Assembly: GCF_003260015.1 (NCBI RefSeq)
Contig: NZ_QCXS01000002.1
Span: 186,001 to 250,000, forward strand
Direction: 5' to 3'
Length of the DNA stretch: 64,000 nt
Source of the DNA: Nakamurella deserti
GTDB taxonomy: Bacteria > Actinomycetota > Actinomycetes > Mycobacteriales > Nakamurellaceae
A program made the position numbers and the translations under genes. This document shows, one piece after another, positions 1 to 9,484 of this stretch. Positions within the stretch are counted from its first letter, which is position 1. Every line of letters starts with the position of its first letter. Below the pieces are notes generated by a model that had not been told where the DNA came from, did not search any database, and saw nothing but the letters and a program-made list of their open reading frames with translations.

Positions 1-132
1 CTGCCGGCCGTCGGTCAGCTCCAGGCCGGTCACGTGTGACGCCTGCCGCCGTCCGAAGATCTCGCGTGCCGGTTCGGCCCCGAACTGCTCGAGGCACCAC
101 GCCGACAACGCGCCCCACTCATCCACCCACAC
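1..132 (-). CDS. Partial phosphotransferase-like protein (N-terminal part only)
   Basis: An open minus-strand frame begins with GTG at 132 (a second GTG lies at 126) and runs off the left edge. The visible ~44 residues have a Trp-rich start (WVDEWGALSAW) followed by SHVTGLELTDGRQ, which resembles the opening of aminoglycoside/choline-phosphotransferase-like proteins, where a short beta hairpin precedes the nucleotide-binding Lys. No Shine-Dalgarno sequence of quality is seen and most of the protein is outside the window, so the family assignment is tentative. Confidence 0.3.
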   Translation of the reverse strand, partial: MWVDEWGALSAWCLEQFGAEPAREIFGRRQASHVTGLELTDGRQ

Positions 133-270
133 CGCGCACGAACCGTCCTGACAACGCGGGAAGTGCTGGATCCTGTCTCCCAGTCCGGCCGGCGACCGCC
201 GGCCGCAGCCGGTCGGTGTCGACGGGTGGCGGTCGCGTACCCGCCGTCCGCATGCTACCGATCCCGGACG

Positions 271-963
271 TCAGGAGGCGGCGGCGCGGACCTGGATGCC
301 GCGGGCGACGTCGCGGGGGAGCTCGGTGGTGTGGGGTCCGTCGATGACGGTCAGAGCGGTGCCGCGCATGCTGAACTCGAGGACCGCACCGGGCTTGATG
401 CCACCGCGGTGCAGTCGCTCCATCATGTCGGGGGAGTTCTGGATCGGTTCGATGATGCGCCGCACCTGGTAGGAGCCGGCGGTACGGGCCGCCTCTTCGG
501 CGGTCATCAGGTCGGCGTGCGTTTCGGTGTCCGGGAACGGGTCCTGCCCCAGCTGGTCCAACCCGGGGATGGGGTTGCCGTAGGGCGAGTACTGGGGGTG
601 GTTGAGGATCTCGACGAGGCGCTGCTCGACCGCCTCGCTCATCACGTGCTCCCAGCGGCAGGCCTCGATGTGCACCTCGCGCCAGTCCAGCCCGATCACG
701 TCCATCAGCAGCCGTTCGGCCAGCCGGTGCTTGCGCATGACGGCGGTCGCGCGGTCACGGCCGTCACCGGTCAGCTCGAGGTGCCGGTCGTCGGAGACCA
801 CCAGCAGGCCGTCCCGCTGCATCCGCGCGACGGTCTGGCTGACCGTCGGTCCCGACTGCAGGAGGCGCTCGGCGATCCGCGCGCGCAACGGGACGATGCC
901 TTCCTCTTCGAGTTCGAAGATGGTCCGCAGGTACATCTCCGTGGTGTCGATCAGGTCGTTCAC
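271..963 (-). CDS. ideR: Iron-dependent transcriptional repressor, DtxR/IdeR family
   Basis: A 230-residue Fe2+-activated repressor expected to control siderophore, iron uptake and storage genes. An N-terminal winged helix (residues 1-70) is followed by the dimerisation/metal domain and a C-terminal SH3-like domain. The DtxR metal ligands are all in register: Met10, Cys102, Glu105 and His106 (ancillary/primary sites) and His79, Glu83, His98, so it should be a functional metal sensor. The GTG start at 963 is preceded by AAGGGGAA about 6-10 nt upstream. A -10-like TACTAT lies at 993-998. It is divergent from the sulfurtransferase gene. In mycobacteria ideR sits next to sigB; here sigB is 10 kb away. 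Confidence 0.93.
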   Translation of the reverse strand: MNDLIDTTEMYLRTIFELEEEGIVPLRARIAERLLQSGPTVSQTVARMQRDGLLVVSDDRHLELTGDGRDRATAVMRKHRLAERLLMDVIGLDWREVHIEACRWEHVMSEAVEQRLVEILNHPQYSPYGNPIPGLDQLGQDPFPDTETHADLMTAEEAARTAGSYQVRRIIEPIQNSPDMMERLHRGGIKPGAVLEFSMRGTALTVIDGPHTTELPRDVARGIQVRAAAS

Positions 964-992
964 TGGAATGATTCCCCTTCTTGGCCTTCTCG

Positions 993-998
993 ATAGTA
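993..998 (-). promoter_or_regulatory. Candidate -10 element of ideR
   Basis: TACTAT on the minus strand, about 30 nt upstream of the ideR GTG start. A good -35 hexamer is not visible at 16-18 nt, so this is a weak promoter call based on the -10 match alone. Confidence 0.35.
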
Positions 999-1069
999 CG
1001 TGGGAGAGCCCGACGTCCCCGGCCGACCGCACCCGGTGGCCGGAACCCGACCCGTGGAGGACCGACGCG

Positions 1070-1900
1070 ATGGCAGCGGTGCTGGTGACAGCGGTGGAGC
1101 TGGCCGAGGAGCTGATCGGCGACCGGCCGCCGGTGGTGCTCGACGTCCGGTGGAGCCTGGCCGGCAGCGATCCGGAGGGGTACCGCGCCGGGCACGTCCC
1201 CGGCTCGCTCTTCGTCGATCTCGACGCCGACCTCGCCGCGCCGGTCGGGAACGGCTCGGGCGGTCGGCACCCGTTGCCCGATCCGGCGGCGCTGCAGGCG
1301 ACCTGGCGTCGGGTGGGTATCCGGGCCACCGACGGCGTGGTCGTCTACGACGCGGACAACGCGTCGGCGGCCGCCCGGGCCTGGTGGCTGTTGCGCTGGT
1401 CCGGGCTGACCGACGTCCGGGTGCTCGACGGTGGGATGGCCGCGTGGCGGGCCGCCGGACTCTGGGTCAAGGCCGGCAGCGGCACCCCGCTGGTGCCGGG
1501 CACGGTGCGGGTACGCCCGGGCGGGATGCCCACGGTGGACGCCGACGGTGCGGCGGCGCTGGCCGCCGGAGGTGCGCTGGTCGACGCCCGGGCCGCGGCG
1601 CGGTTCCGCGGCGAGGTCGAGCCGGTGGATCCCGTGGCCGGGCACATCCCGGGAGCGGTCAACGTTCCGTTCACCTCGCTGGTGACCGAGGACGGCCGCT
1701 TCCGGTCGGCCGACGAGATCGGGGCGGCGTTCGCCGCGGTGCGGCTGCGGCCCGGGACGACCGCCGCGGCGTCCTGCGGCTCGGGGGTGACCGCCTGTCA
1801 CCTGGTGCTGGCGGGCGCCGTCGCCGGCATCGACCTGGCGCTGTACCCGGGTTCGTGGTCGCAGTGGTGCGCGCTCGGCCGACCGGTCGAGGTCGGCTGA
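1070..1900 (+). CDS. Thiosulfate/3-mercaptopyruvate sulfurtransferase (tandem rhodanese)
   Basis: A 276-residue protein with two rhodanese domains (about 1-130 and 150-276). The C-terminal domain carries the active-site loop CGSGVTAC with catalytic Cys236. This loop is of the CGSGVT type found in E. coli SseA (mercaptopyruvate sulfurtransferase) rather than the CRKGVT of classical rhodaneses, but substrate cannot be fixed from the loop alone. The N-terminal domain is the inactive one (VVYDADN where a Cys loop would be). The protein is cytosolic, with no signal peptide. ATG at 1070 has GTGGAGG upstream. It is divergent from ideR. Confidence 0.88.
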   Translation: MAAVLVTAVELAEELIGDRPPVVLDVRWSLAGSDPEGYRAGHVPGSLFVDLDADLAAPVGNGSGGRHPLPDPAALQATWRRVGIRATDGVVVYDADNASAAARAWWLLRWSGLTDVRVLDGGMAAWRAAGLWVKAGSGTPLVPGTVRVRPGGMPTVDADGAAALAAGGALVDARAAARFRGEVEPVDPVAGHIPGAVNVPFTSLVTEDGRFRSADEIGAAFAAVRLRPGTTAAASCGSGVTACHLVLAGAVAGIDLALYPGSWSQWCALGRPVEVG

Positions 1901-1909
1901 CGGCCGCGA

Positions 1910-3508
1910 TCAGCCGATGTCCCGGCGGCGGAAGCCGGTGAACGCCGCCGCCACCAGAACCATGGTGATCGCGGTGAGGACCACGAGCGGGGTGGCCGGC
2001 ACGGCGGCGTCGCCGACCAGCCGGGGTACGGCGGTGAACGGCGAGACATCCAGGACCGCCTGGGGCAACCCCATCACCGGCCCGACCTCGGCCAGCACGG
2101 CGCACACACCCAGCACCGCCCAGGCGGCCACGGACCAGTGCGGCCGCAGGCCGAACAGCGCCAGGGCCACCCCGCCGACGACCCACACCGCCGGGATCTG
2201 GACGGCGGCGCCCGCCAGCAGTCGGCTGACGTGGTCCTGTCCGTCGTCCAGGGCCGCGGTCGCCGCTGAACCCGCCGCGGCACCCGCCGCGAGCATCAGG
2301 ACGGCGGGGGCCGCCAGCACCCACAGCAGATGGGTCGCCAGCAGCCGCGTCCGCGAGACCGCTGTCGAGAGCACCGGTTCGACGAGCAGACCGGTCTCGT
2401 CGGCGCGCAGCCGCAGGGCCGCCGCGACCCCGAAACCTGCGGCGAACAGCGCGACGACACCGAGCACCCCGGCGAAGTAGCCGTCGAGCAGGACGCCTGG
2501 CCCGCCCACCCGCCGCAGCACCTCGGCGATCTGCGGGCTGGAATCGGCGAGCGTCCCGATGCTGTCGGCCAGCGCGCCGAAGACGCCGCCGAGGACGACG
2601 AAGGCGATCCCCCAGCCGAGGACCGCCCCCCGTTGCTGGCGCAGCCCCAGCGCGAACGGGCCGCTGAGCGACCGCGCCGCGCGCGCCGGACCGGTGCGGG
2701 TGCGCAGCAGGCTCCCGCCCATGTCCCGGCGGGCGCTGAGCGCGGCTGCCGCCACGGCCGCGACCGCGGCGGCCGCGATCAGCAGCACCACCACCCACGT
2801 CCGGTTCCCGGCGAACGCACGGGTCTGTTCCACCCAGCCCAGCGGTGACAGCCAGACCACCCAGCCCGGGCCGACACTCGCGTCGCCGAGCGCCCTCAGC
2901 AGGAACGCCACGGCCAGCACGGCGATCGTGAGACCGTTGGCAGCACGGGCGGTTTCGGCCAGCTGCGCGGCCACGGCGGCGACGCCGGCGAAGACGAGCC
3001 CGGCCCCGGCCAGGGCCAGGCCGAACACGGCCGCTCCGGTGGCGTCCGCGGAGCCGGCGATCAACACCGCGGTGCACAGCAGCCCGCCGGCCAGGTTCGT
3101 GGCCACCGCCACGCTCAGCGCAGCGGCCAGCGGGGCGGCGCGGCCGACCGCCGCGGAGCCGACCAGCTCCAGCCGGCCGGTCTCCTCCTCCCGTCGGGTG
3201 TGCCGGGTGACGAGGAAGGTGCTCATCAGAGCGAGCAGGACGGCGCCGAAGGTACCCAGCCGCCAGGCCGTGAGCCCGCCGATCGTCGCGCCGTCGAACA
3301 ACGGGCCGTAGAAGATCCGGAACACCACGTTCGCCTGGATGCCGGCGGCGAAGACGCGCCGGGACGCCACGTCCGGATAAAGGTCACCGAACGCGCTGAC
3401 GGTCGCCGCCACCATGGCGACCAGCCCGCCGATCCACAGCGGCAGCATCCAACGGTCGCGCCGCACCGTCATCCGGATCAGCAGGCCGGTGCCCCGCAGC
3501 GGGGTCAC
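1910..3508 (-). CDS. ABC transporter permease, ABC-2 type exporter
   Basis: A 532-residue integral membrane protein with roughly twelve hydrophobic segments arranged as two similar halves, as in actinobacterial polyketide/antibiotic-type exporter permeases (TnrB3-like). The hydrophilic loop with [14 protein letters not shown] after the second or third segment, repeated as [16 protein letters not shown] in the second half, is typical of that family. The GTG start at 3508 forms a GTGA overlap with the stop codon of the ATPase gene, so the two are translationally coupled. Substrate unknown; drug or lipid export is an inference from family. Confidence 0.85.
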   Translation of the reverse strand: MTPLRGTGLLIRMTVRRDRWMLPLWIGGLVAMVAATVSAFGDLYPDVASRRVFAAGIQANVVFRIFYGPLFDGATIGGLTAWRLGTFGAVLLALMSTFLVTRHTRREEETGRLELVGSAAVGRAAPLAAALSVAVATNLAGGLLCTAVLIAGSADATGAAVFGLALAGAGLVFAGVAAVAAQLAETARAANGLTIAVLAVAFLLRALGDASVGPGWVVWLSPLGWVEQTRAFAGNRTWVVVLLIAAAAVAAVAAAALSARRDMGGSLLRTRTGPARAARSLSGPFALGLRQQRGAVLGWGIAFVVLGGVFGALADSIGTLADSSPQIAEVLRRVGGPGVLLDGYFAGVLGVVALFAAGFGVAAALRLRADETGLLVEPVLSTAVSRTRLLATHLLWVLAAPAVLMLAAGAAAGSAATAALDDGQDHVSRLLAGAAVQIPAVWVVGGVALALFGLRPHWSVAAWAVLGVCAVLAEVGPVMGLPQAVLDVSPFTAVPRLVGDAAVPATPLVVLTAITMVLVAAAFTGFRRRDIG

Positions 3509-4410
3509 GGCCGGCCCGCGCCGACCTGCTCGGCCCGGTCGTAGTGCCGCAGGAACAGCTGTTCCAAGGTCGGTGGCGAGCACACCAAGGTGCGGACGGT
3601 GCCCTCGCCGAGCACGTGCAACAGCGCGTCCAGCCGGTCGGTGTCGACCTGGCAGCGCACCCGCAACCCCTCGACCTCGAGATCGTGCACCCCGGGCAGC
3701 CGGTCCAGCCCGACGGGCGGCGACACCAGTTCGGCCTGCACCGACGTCCGGGTCAGATGGCGCAGCGAGGCCAGGGTGCCGCTCTCGACGGTGCGCCCGG
3801 CCCGCACGATGCTCACCCGGTCGCACAGCGCCTCGACCTCCGACAGGATGTGGCTCGACAGCAGTACGGTGCGGCCGCGGTCGCGCTCCTCGTCGACGAT
3901 GGTGCGGAACACCTCCTCCATCAGCGGGTCCAGGCCCGACGTCGGCTCGTCCAGCAGTAGCAGCTCCACGTCGGCGGCGAGTGCCGCGACCAGGGCCACT
4001 TTCTGCCGGTTGCCCTTGGAGTAGGCGCGACCCTTGCGCGTCGGGTCGAGGTCGAAACGGGCCGCCAGGTCGTCGCGCCGCCGCGGGTCCAGCCCGCCTC
4101 GCATCCGGCCGAGCAGGTCGATGACCTCGCCGCCGGACAGGTTGGGCCACAGGTTGACGTCGCCCGGCACGTAGGCCAGCCGGCGGTGCAGGGCCACCGT
4201 GTCCCGCCAGGGGTCCTGGCCCAGCACCGCCACCCGGCCCGCGTCGGCGCGCAGCAGGCCCAGCAACACCCGCAGGGTGGTGGACTTGCCGGCGCCGTTC
4301 GGGCCGAGGAATCCGTGCACCTCGCCGCTGCCCACCGTCAGCTGCAGCCCGTCCAGCGCGGTCGCGCTGCCGAAGCGTTTGACCAGGCCGTCCACCTCGA
4401 TCGCGGTCAT
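3505..4410 (-). CDS. ABC transporter ATP-binding protein
   Basis: A 301-residue nucleotide-binding subunit partnering the downstream permease. Walker A is GPNGAGKST (about residue 35-43), the signature is SKGNRQK (a common variant of LSGGQ in this exporter class), Walker B is [13 protein letters not shown] and the switch His is in [10 protein letters not shown]. The C-terminal ~80 residues form the accessory domain typical of DrrA-like ATPases. ATG at 4410; there is little leader before it. The divergent regulator gene at 4487 and the palindrome in the 76-nt gap suggest local repression of this operon. Confidence 0.9.
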   Translation of the reverse strand: MTAIEVDGLVKRFGSATALDGLQLTVGSGEVHGFLGPNGAGKSTTLRVLLGLLRADAGRVAVLGQDPWRDTVALHRRLAYVPGDVNLWPNLSGGEVIDLLGRMRGGLDPRRRDDLAARFDLDPTRKGRAYSKGNRQKVALVAALAADVELLLLDEPTSGLDPLMEEVFRTIVDEERDRGRTVLLSSHILSEVEALCDRVSIVRAGRTVESGTLASLRHLTRTSVQAELVSPPVGLDRLPGVHDLEVEGLRVRCQVDTDRLDALLHVLGEGTVRTLVCSPPTLEQLFLRHYDRAEQVGAGRP

Positions 4411-4429
4411 GCGGCGGACGCTACGCTCA

Positions 4430-4447
4430 CTTCACACATTCGTGAAG
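4430..4447. promoter_or_regulatory. Palindromic operator candidate between ABC exporter and GbsR-like regulator
   Basis: CTTCACACATTCGTGAAG: a 6-bp inverted repeat (CTTCAC/GTGAAG) around a 6-nt spacer, placed in the 76-nt divergent intergenic region. Size and symmetry suit a dimeric winged-helix regulator; the neighbouring regulator gene is the obvious candidate ligand. Binding is inferred, not shown. Confidence 0.5.
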
Positions 4448-4486
4448 AGTTTGAAGACCGGCCCCTGGGCCGGTGAGGAGCGTGGT

Positions 4487-4969
4487 GTGACGGCGCAGGC
4501 GACGGTCGGGGCCGACCGCTTCATCGAGCGGTTCACCCAGCTGCTGGTCGCCGGCGGGATACCCCGGATGCCGGCCCGGGTCTTCGCCGCCCTGATGGTC
4601 AGCGAGTCCGGCTCGCTGACCGCCGCCGAGTTGGCCGAGCGGCTCCAGGTCAGTCCGGCCGCGGTGTCCGGCGCCGTCCGCTACCTCACCGGGGTGCGGA
4701 TGGTCGAGCGACGCCGGCCGCTCGGTGCCCGCCGCGACGAGTACTGGCTGCACGACGACCACTGGTACGAGCTGGTGCTGCAGCGAGACAGCCTGCTCCG
4801 GGCCTGGTCGGCGCAGATGAAGGAAGGTGTCGCGGCCGTCGGGGCCGGCACCGCCGCTGGGCGCCGAATGGCGGTGACCGCCGCGTTCTTCGACTTCCTC
4901 GAGCAGGAGATGACCGCGCTGATGGACCGCTGGCGGGACCGCCGCCGCGAACTGGGCCTGCCCGACTGA
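4487..4969 (+). CDS. GbsR/MarR-like winged-helix transcriptional regulator
   Basis: A 160-residue protein with a winged-helix domain at about residues 25-95 (LTAAELAERLQVSPAAVSGAVRYL recognition region, then the wing with RRRPLGARRDEYW) and a helical C-terminal half for dimerisation. This architecture matches GbsR-family MarR-like regulators that often sit beside ABC-2 exporters. GTG at 4487 is preceded by TGAGGAG at 6-nt spacing, which decides this start over upstream in-frame codons. Divergent from the ABC operon; likely autoregulatory through the 4430-4447 palindrome. Effector unknown. Confidence 0.8.
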   Translation: MTAQATVGADRFIERFTQLLVAGGIPRMPARVFAALMVSESGSLTAAELAERLQVSPAAVSGAVRYLTGVRMVERRRPLGARRDEYWLHDDHWYELVLQRDSLLRAWSAQMKEGVAAVGAGTAAGRRMAVTAAFFDFLEQEMTALMDRWRDRRRELGLPD

Positions 4970-5039
4970 GTCCGCGGCGTCCCGTCGGGGCCGCCGGGAC
5001 CCCGGCACCGCCCTGGCGACCACGGGGTAGCCTTCCGGC

Positions 5040-6245
5040 ATGGCGGCGCCGCTGGTGGTCTGGGACCCGGGAATGCTCCGTTACCGCTGGTCGGACAGCC
5101 ACCCGATGAACCCGCTGCGGCTCGAGCTGACGATGGCGCTGGCCGGGGAGCTGGGGGTGCTGGACGGCCTGGTGCCGGTGTCGCCCGTGCCGGCCGACGA
5201 CGCCATCCTGCGCACGGTCCACACCGCGGAGTACATCGAGGCGGTCCGGGCCGCCTCTGCGCCGGGGCTCCCGCCCTACCGCGGTGACGACGACCCGCAC
5301 GGCCTCGGCACCGCCGACGACCCGGTGTTCGCCGGCATGCACGACGCGGCGGCGCTGATCGCCGGCGGCTCCGTACGGGCCGCCCGGGCCATCGCGGCCG
5401 GTGAGGTCACCCGCGCGGTCAACATCGCCGGCGGCATGCACCACGCGATGCCCGACCGGGCCTCCGGATTCTGTGTGTACAACGACCCCGCCCTCGCCAT
5501 CGCCGCCCTGCTCGACGCCGGGGTGGAGCGGGTCGCCTACGTGGACGTGGACGTGCACCACGGCGACGGGGTGCAGGCGGCGTTCTGGGACGATCCCCGG
5601 GTGCTGACGGTGTCGCTGCACGAGTCGCCGCGCACGCTGTTCCCGGGTACCGGCCGGCCCACCGAGATCGGCGGCCCCGCCGCGGCCGGGACCGCGGTCA
5701 ATGTGGCACTCCCCGCCGGCACCGGTGACGCCGGCTGGCTGCGCGCCTTCCACGCCGTGGTACCCGGTGTGCTGCAGGCGTTCCGGCCCCAGGTGCTGGT
5801 GACCCAGCACGGTGCCGACGCCCACGCGGAGGACCCGCTGGCGAACCTGCGGCTCACCGTCGACGGGCAGCGCGCGGCGCAACTGGCGCTGCGCGAGCTG
5901 GCGGACCGGCTCACCGACGGTCGCTGGCTGGCGGTCGGCGGCGGGGGCTACGCCGTGGTGCGGGTGGTGCCGCGCACCTGGACACACCTGATCGCCGTGG
6001 TGGCCGACCGCGACGTCGACCCGGACACGCCGCTGCCGGCCGGGTTCCGCCGCCGGGCGTCGGTCCACGTCCGCGACGACGGCACCCCCGGCGCCGGGTT
6101 GCCGCTCACCATGTCGGACGGGGCAGTGCCCGACCTCCGCCCCTGGGACGGCCACGGCGACACCGCCCTGGACACCGCGGTGCTCGCCACCCGCAAGGCC
6201 GTCCTGCCGCTGTGGGGCCTGGACCCGTTCGACCCCAGGGACTGA
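5040..6245 (+). CDS. acuC: Histone-deacetylase-family protein deacetylase (AcuC-like)
   Basis: A 401-residue zinc-dependent deacetylase of the class I HDAC/AcuC family. Seen: the catalytic His pair in GGMHHAMPDRASGFC, the zinc ligands in VDVDVHHGDGVQ and QHGADAHAEDPL, and the glycine-rich GGGGY near the C-terminal active-site Tyr. AcuC removes acetyl groups from acetyl-CoA synthetase in Bacillus, reactivating it. Here the next gene, 4 nt downstream on the same strand, is a GNAT/ligase fusion of the Pat type, so writer and eraser of lysine acetylation are probably co-transcribed. The ATG at 5040 has only a weak GGGG upstream. Confidence 0.88.
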   Translation: MAAPLVVWDPGMLRYRWSDSHPMNPLRLELTMALAGELGVLDGLVPVSPVPADDAILRTVHTAEYIEAVRAASAPGLPPYRGDDDPHGLGTADDPVFAGMHDAAALIAGGSVRAARAIAAGEVTRAVNIAGGMHHAMPDRASGFCVYNDPALAIAALLDAGVERVAYVDVDVHHGDGVQAAFWDDPRVLTVSLHESPRTLFPGTGRPTEIGGPAAAGTAVNVALPAGTGDAGWLRAFHAVVPGVLQAFRPQVLVTQHGADAHAEDPLANLRLTVDGQRAAQLALRELADRLTDGRWLAVGGGGYAVVRVVPRTWTHLIAVVADRDVDPDTPLPAGFRRRASVHVRDDGTPGAGLPLTMSDGAVPDLRPWDGHGDTALDTAVLATRKAVLPLWGLDPFDPRD

Positions 6246-6249
6246 GCCC

Positions 6250-8952
6250 ATGACCGAGACCACGGACCCCGCGGGCGATCCCGGTTACCCGGAGCACTGG
6301 GAGGCCGACGTCGTCCTCGCCGACGGCGGCACCGTGCACCTGCGGCCGACCTCCCGGAACGACACCGACGCGCTGCGGGCGATGCACGCCCGGATGAGCG
6401 ACCGCACCCGCTACCTGCGCTACTTCGCCGCGGTCCGCGACATCAGCGACCGACAGCTGTCGGTGTTCACCGACGTCGACCACGACTCCACCGTCGGCAT
6501 GGTCGCCGTCCTCGGGGACGAGCTGATCGCCGCCGGCACCTACCACCGGATCGCCGGCACCGCCGAGGCGGAGGTCGCGTTCGTCGTCGAGGACGCCCAT
6601 CAGCGCCGAGGTCTCGGTTCCATCCTGCTCGAGCACCTGGCGGCCGCCGCGCAGGAGCGGGGCCTGCGGCGCTTCACCGCCGAGGTGCTCGCCGACAACC
6701 CGCAGATGCTGCGGGTGTTCACCGACGCCGGGTACGCGGTCACCCGGGAGTTCGGTGACGGCGTGCTCGAGGTGGAGTTCGACATCGCCCCGACGGACGC
6801 GTCCCGGGCGGTGATGTACAGCCGGGAGCGCCGCTCGGAGGCGCGCTCCATCGAACGGCTGATGAGTCCGACCTCGGTGGCCGTGATCGGTGCCTCCAAC
6901 GACCCGACCAAACTCGGGCACGCGGTGCTGGCGAACCTGCTGCGGTCGGGGTTCACCGGACCGATCTACCCGGTCCATCCGGAAGCCCGTGCCGTGCAGA
7001 GCATCCGGGCCTACCCCGACGTCCGCGACATCCCCGGCGAGGTGGACCTCGCGGTCATCGCGGTGCCCGCACCGTCGGTGGCCGACGTGGTGGCCTCGTG
7101 CCAGGCCAAGGGCGTGCACGGGCTGGTCGTGGTCACCGCCGGGTTCGCCGAGGTGGGCTCCGACGGCGCCGCCGCCCAACGGGCGATGGTGGCCCGGGCC
7201 CGCGCGAACGGGATGCGGGTGCTCGGCCCGAACTGCCTGGGGTTGATCAACACCGATCCGGCCACCCGACTCAACGCCACCCTCGCGCCGCGGGTCCCGC
7301 CGGCCGGCCGGGTCGGGTTCTTCTGCCAGTCCGGTGCGCTGGGGATCGCCATCCTGGCCGACGCCGCCCAACGTGGGCTCGGTCTCTCGTCGTTCGCCTC
7401 GGCCGGCAACCGGGCCGACGTCTCCGGCAACGACCTGATGCAGTACTGGTACGACGACCCGCGCACCGACGTCGTGCTGCTGTACCTGGAATCGTTCGGC
7501 AACCCCCGTAAGTTCGCGCGGCTGGCCCGCGCACTGGCCCGCCGCAAGCCGGTGATCGCGCTGAAGTCCGGTCGACACGCGCTGGTCTCACCCGGTCTGA
7601 CCGCCTCGTCGGCGACCGTGTCCGACAGCGCGGTGGCGACGTTGTTCGCCCAGTCCGGGGTGATCCGGGTGGACACGCTGGCCGAGGGGTTCGACGTCGC
7701 GGTGCTGCTGTCCACGCAGCCGGTACCCGCCGGGAGCCGGGTGGCGGTGATCGGCAACTCGACCGCGCTGGGGGTCCTCGCCCTGGACGCCTGCCTGGAA
7801 CAGGGCCTCACGGTGAGCGGCGGCGCCCCCCTGGACCTCGGCGTAGGGGTCGAGCCGCCGATGCTGGCCCTGGCCGTCCGGGCCGCGGTGGACGATCCCG
7901 AGGTCGACGCCGTCGTGGTGGTCTACGTACCGCCGGTGGCGATCCCGGGCCAACAGCACGCCGCGGCGCTCCTGTCCGCCGTCACCGGTGCCGAGAAGCC
8001 CGTCGTCAGCACGTTCCTCGCGGTCGAGGGGCTGCCGGCGCAGCTGGCGGTGCCCGACCCGGGTGCGGCCGACGTGGCGCCGGGGGAGAAGCGCCCGGCC
8101 GGTCGCGGATCGGTGCCGTCCTACAGCACCCCGGAGCGGGCCGTGGCGGCGCTGGCCCGGGCGACCCGGTACGGCGCCTGGCGTCGGCGGGACGCCGGCG
8201 TGCTCGCGCGGCCCGTGGGTATCGACGAGGCCCGCGCCCGGCGGCTCGTCGACCGGTGGCGGGCCGTCGATCCGCTCGAGCACGAGCTGACCGTCGACCG
8301 GCGGGTGGAACTGCTGTCCTGCTACGGGATCCCGGTGTTGGAGTACCGGGTCGCGCGGTCGGTGGACGAGGCGGTCACCGGCGCCGGCGACATCGGGTAC
8401 CCGGTGGTGGTCAAGGTGGCCGACGAGACCTTCCGGCACCGGGACGACCGCATCGGGGTCCGCGTCGACCTCGCCGACGCGGCCGAAGTGGCCGATGCCT
8501 ACGGCGATCTCGCCGCGCTGGGTGATCCCACCTGTTACGTGCAGGCGATGGCCGCCCGCGATCGCGCCACGGTCAGCACGGTCTGCGGCGTGCGGGCCGA
8601 CCCGTCGTTCGGGGCGCTGGTGTGGTTCGGTCTCGGCGGGATGGCCACCGAGCTGCTGGACGACCGTGCCTACCGCGCGGTTCCACTGACCGACGCGGAC
8701 GCCGCCGACCTCATCGACGGGCCCCGGGCGTCCCCGCTGCTGCACGGCTACCGGGGGAGCGAGCCGGTGTCGGTGCCGGCCCTGCGGGACCTGGCGCTGC
8801 GGTTGTCCGCGCTCGCCGACGACCTGCCCGAGATCATCGAACTCACCCTGCGTCCGGTGCTGGCCGGGCCCGCCGGGATCAGCGTCACCGGCACCGCCGG
8901 TCGGCTCGGTCCACCGCCGCGCTACCTGGACGCGACGCGCCGGATGCGCTGA
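6250..8952 (+). CDS. Protein lysine acetyltransferase: GNAT domain fused to NDP-forming acyl-CoA ligase-like domain
   Basis: A 900-residue cytosolic protein. Residues ~20-180 form a GNAT domain with the acetyl-CoA loop QRRGLG (118-123). Residues ~200-670 hold the CoA-binding (VAVIGASNDPTKLG) and succinyl-CoA-ligase-like flavodoxin domains, and ~690-890 an ATP-grasp domain (VVKVADE near 470 nt before the end). In active ADP-forming acyl-CoA synthetases the phosphohistidine lies in a SHTGA-type motif; here the equivalent stretch reads TASSATV (451-457), so the His appears to be missing. This is the situation in Pat/Pka-type acetyltransferases, where the ligase part is regulatory. It probably acetylates acyl-CoA synthetases, opposed by the AcuC-like protein upstream. 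Confidence 0.88.
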   Translation: MTETTDPAGDPGYPEHWEADVVLADGGTVHLRPTSRNDTDALRAMHARMSDRTRYLRYFAAVRDISDRQLSVFTDVDHDSTVGMVAVLGDELIAAGTYHRIAGTAEAEVAFVVEDAHQRRGLGSILLEHLAAAAQERGLRRFTAEVLADNPQMLRVFTDAGYAVTREFGDGVLEVEFDIAPTDASRAVMYSRERRSEARSIERLMSPTSVAVIGASNDPTKLGHAVLANLLRSGFTGPIYPVHPEARAVQSIRAYPDVRDIPGEVDLAVIAVPAPSVADVVASCQAKGVHGLVVVTAGFAEVGSDGAAAQRAMVARARANGMRVLGPNCLGLINTDPATRLNATLAPRVPPAGRVGFFCQSGALGIAILADAAQRGLGLSSFASAGNRADVSGNDLMQYWYDDPRTDVVLLYLESFGNPRKFARLARALARRKPVIALKSGRHALVSPGLTASSATVSDSAVATLFAQSGVIRVDTLAEGFDVAVLLSTQPVPAGSRVAVIGNSTALGVLALDACLEQGLTVSGGAPLDLGVGVEPPMLALAVRAAVDDPEVDAVVVVYVPPVAIPGQQHAAALLSAVTGAEKPVVSTFLAVEGLPAQLAVPDPGAADVAPGEKRPAGRGSVPSYSTPERAVAALARATRYGAWRRRDAGVLARPVGIDEARARRLVDRWRAVDPLEHELTVDRRVELLSCYGIPVLEYRVARSVDEAVTGAGDIGYPVVVKVADETFRHRDDRIGVRVDLADAAEVADAYGDLAALGDPTCYVQAMAARDRATVSTVCGVRADPSFGALVWFGLGGMATELLDDRAYRAVPLTDADAADLIDGPRASPLLHGYRGSEPVSVPALRDLALRLSALADDLPEIIELTLRPVLAGPAGISVTGTAGRLGPPPRYLDATRRMR

Positions 8953-9484
8953 ACGGCCCATTCCGTGACGGTGCCGCGCATCACCCCGGCGTCGACGGGC
9001 AGCGGCCCCGGTGGTGTCGGGGTCGGTCCGGCCGGGGTCGCCGGGACCGGGGTGACCGCCGCGCCACCAGCACCGGACCAGCGGCAGCGACCACACCGCG
9101 CCGGGCACGAGCCACCACCCCAGGTCAGTCACCGTGTGGTGACCACGTGATCGTGGCCGAGGGCGTCCGTGGCACGGGCGATCAGTGTCCTGCCCTGTCC
9201 GTCGAACCGGCGGAGTTCCGCGCCGACGCCCGCAGCGGCCCGCACCGGGCGTCGGCGGGTCCGCGGCGCCGTCACCGGGTCCGGCCGTCACCGCTGGTGG
9301 CCGTCGACGCCACCGGAGGCCCCGTGACCCTCGTGGCGTCGACGAGGTGCGGCGTCGCCGTCCGGAGCCCGAGAAGGTCGTCGGTGACGGTCGTCTCGCC
9401 GGGTGCAGGTGACGACGATCGCCGGGGAGCGCGGAGTAGCGTCGCCCGGGACCCGCACCGCACCGCAGAACGCCGGAGGCACTC
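8953..9484. other. Intergenic region with possible minus-strand coding remnants
   Basis: No convincing intact gene. On the minus strand three short frames abut through 4-nt GTGA overlaps: one ending at 9272 (…ATPHLVDATRVTGPPVAS…), one of 48 codons at 9129-9275 (ending TLIARATDALGHDHVVTTR) and one starting with GTG at 9132 (TDLGWWLVPGAVWSLPLV, hydrophobic). The peptides look protein-like rather than random, suggesting either a decayed gene with frameshifts or a string of tiny coupled ORFs. I cannot name a family. Confidence 0.3.

Noticed and set aside
36-347. Plus-strand Arg/Pro-rich frame at the left edge
   Set aside because: Composition is that of a GC-driven shadow; the minus strand gives a more protein-like sequence here.
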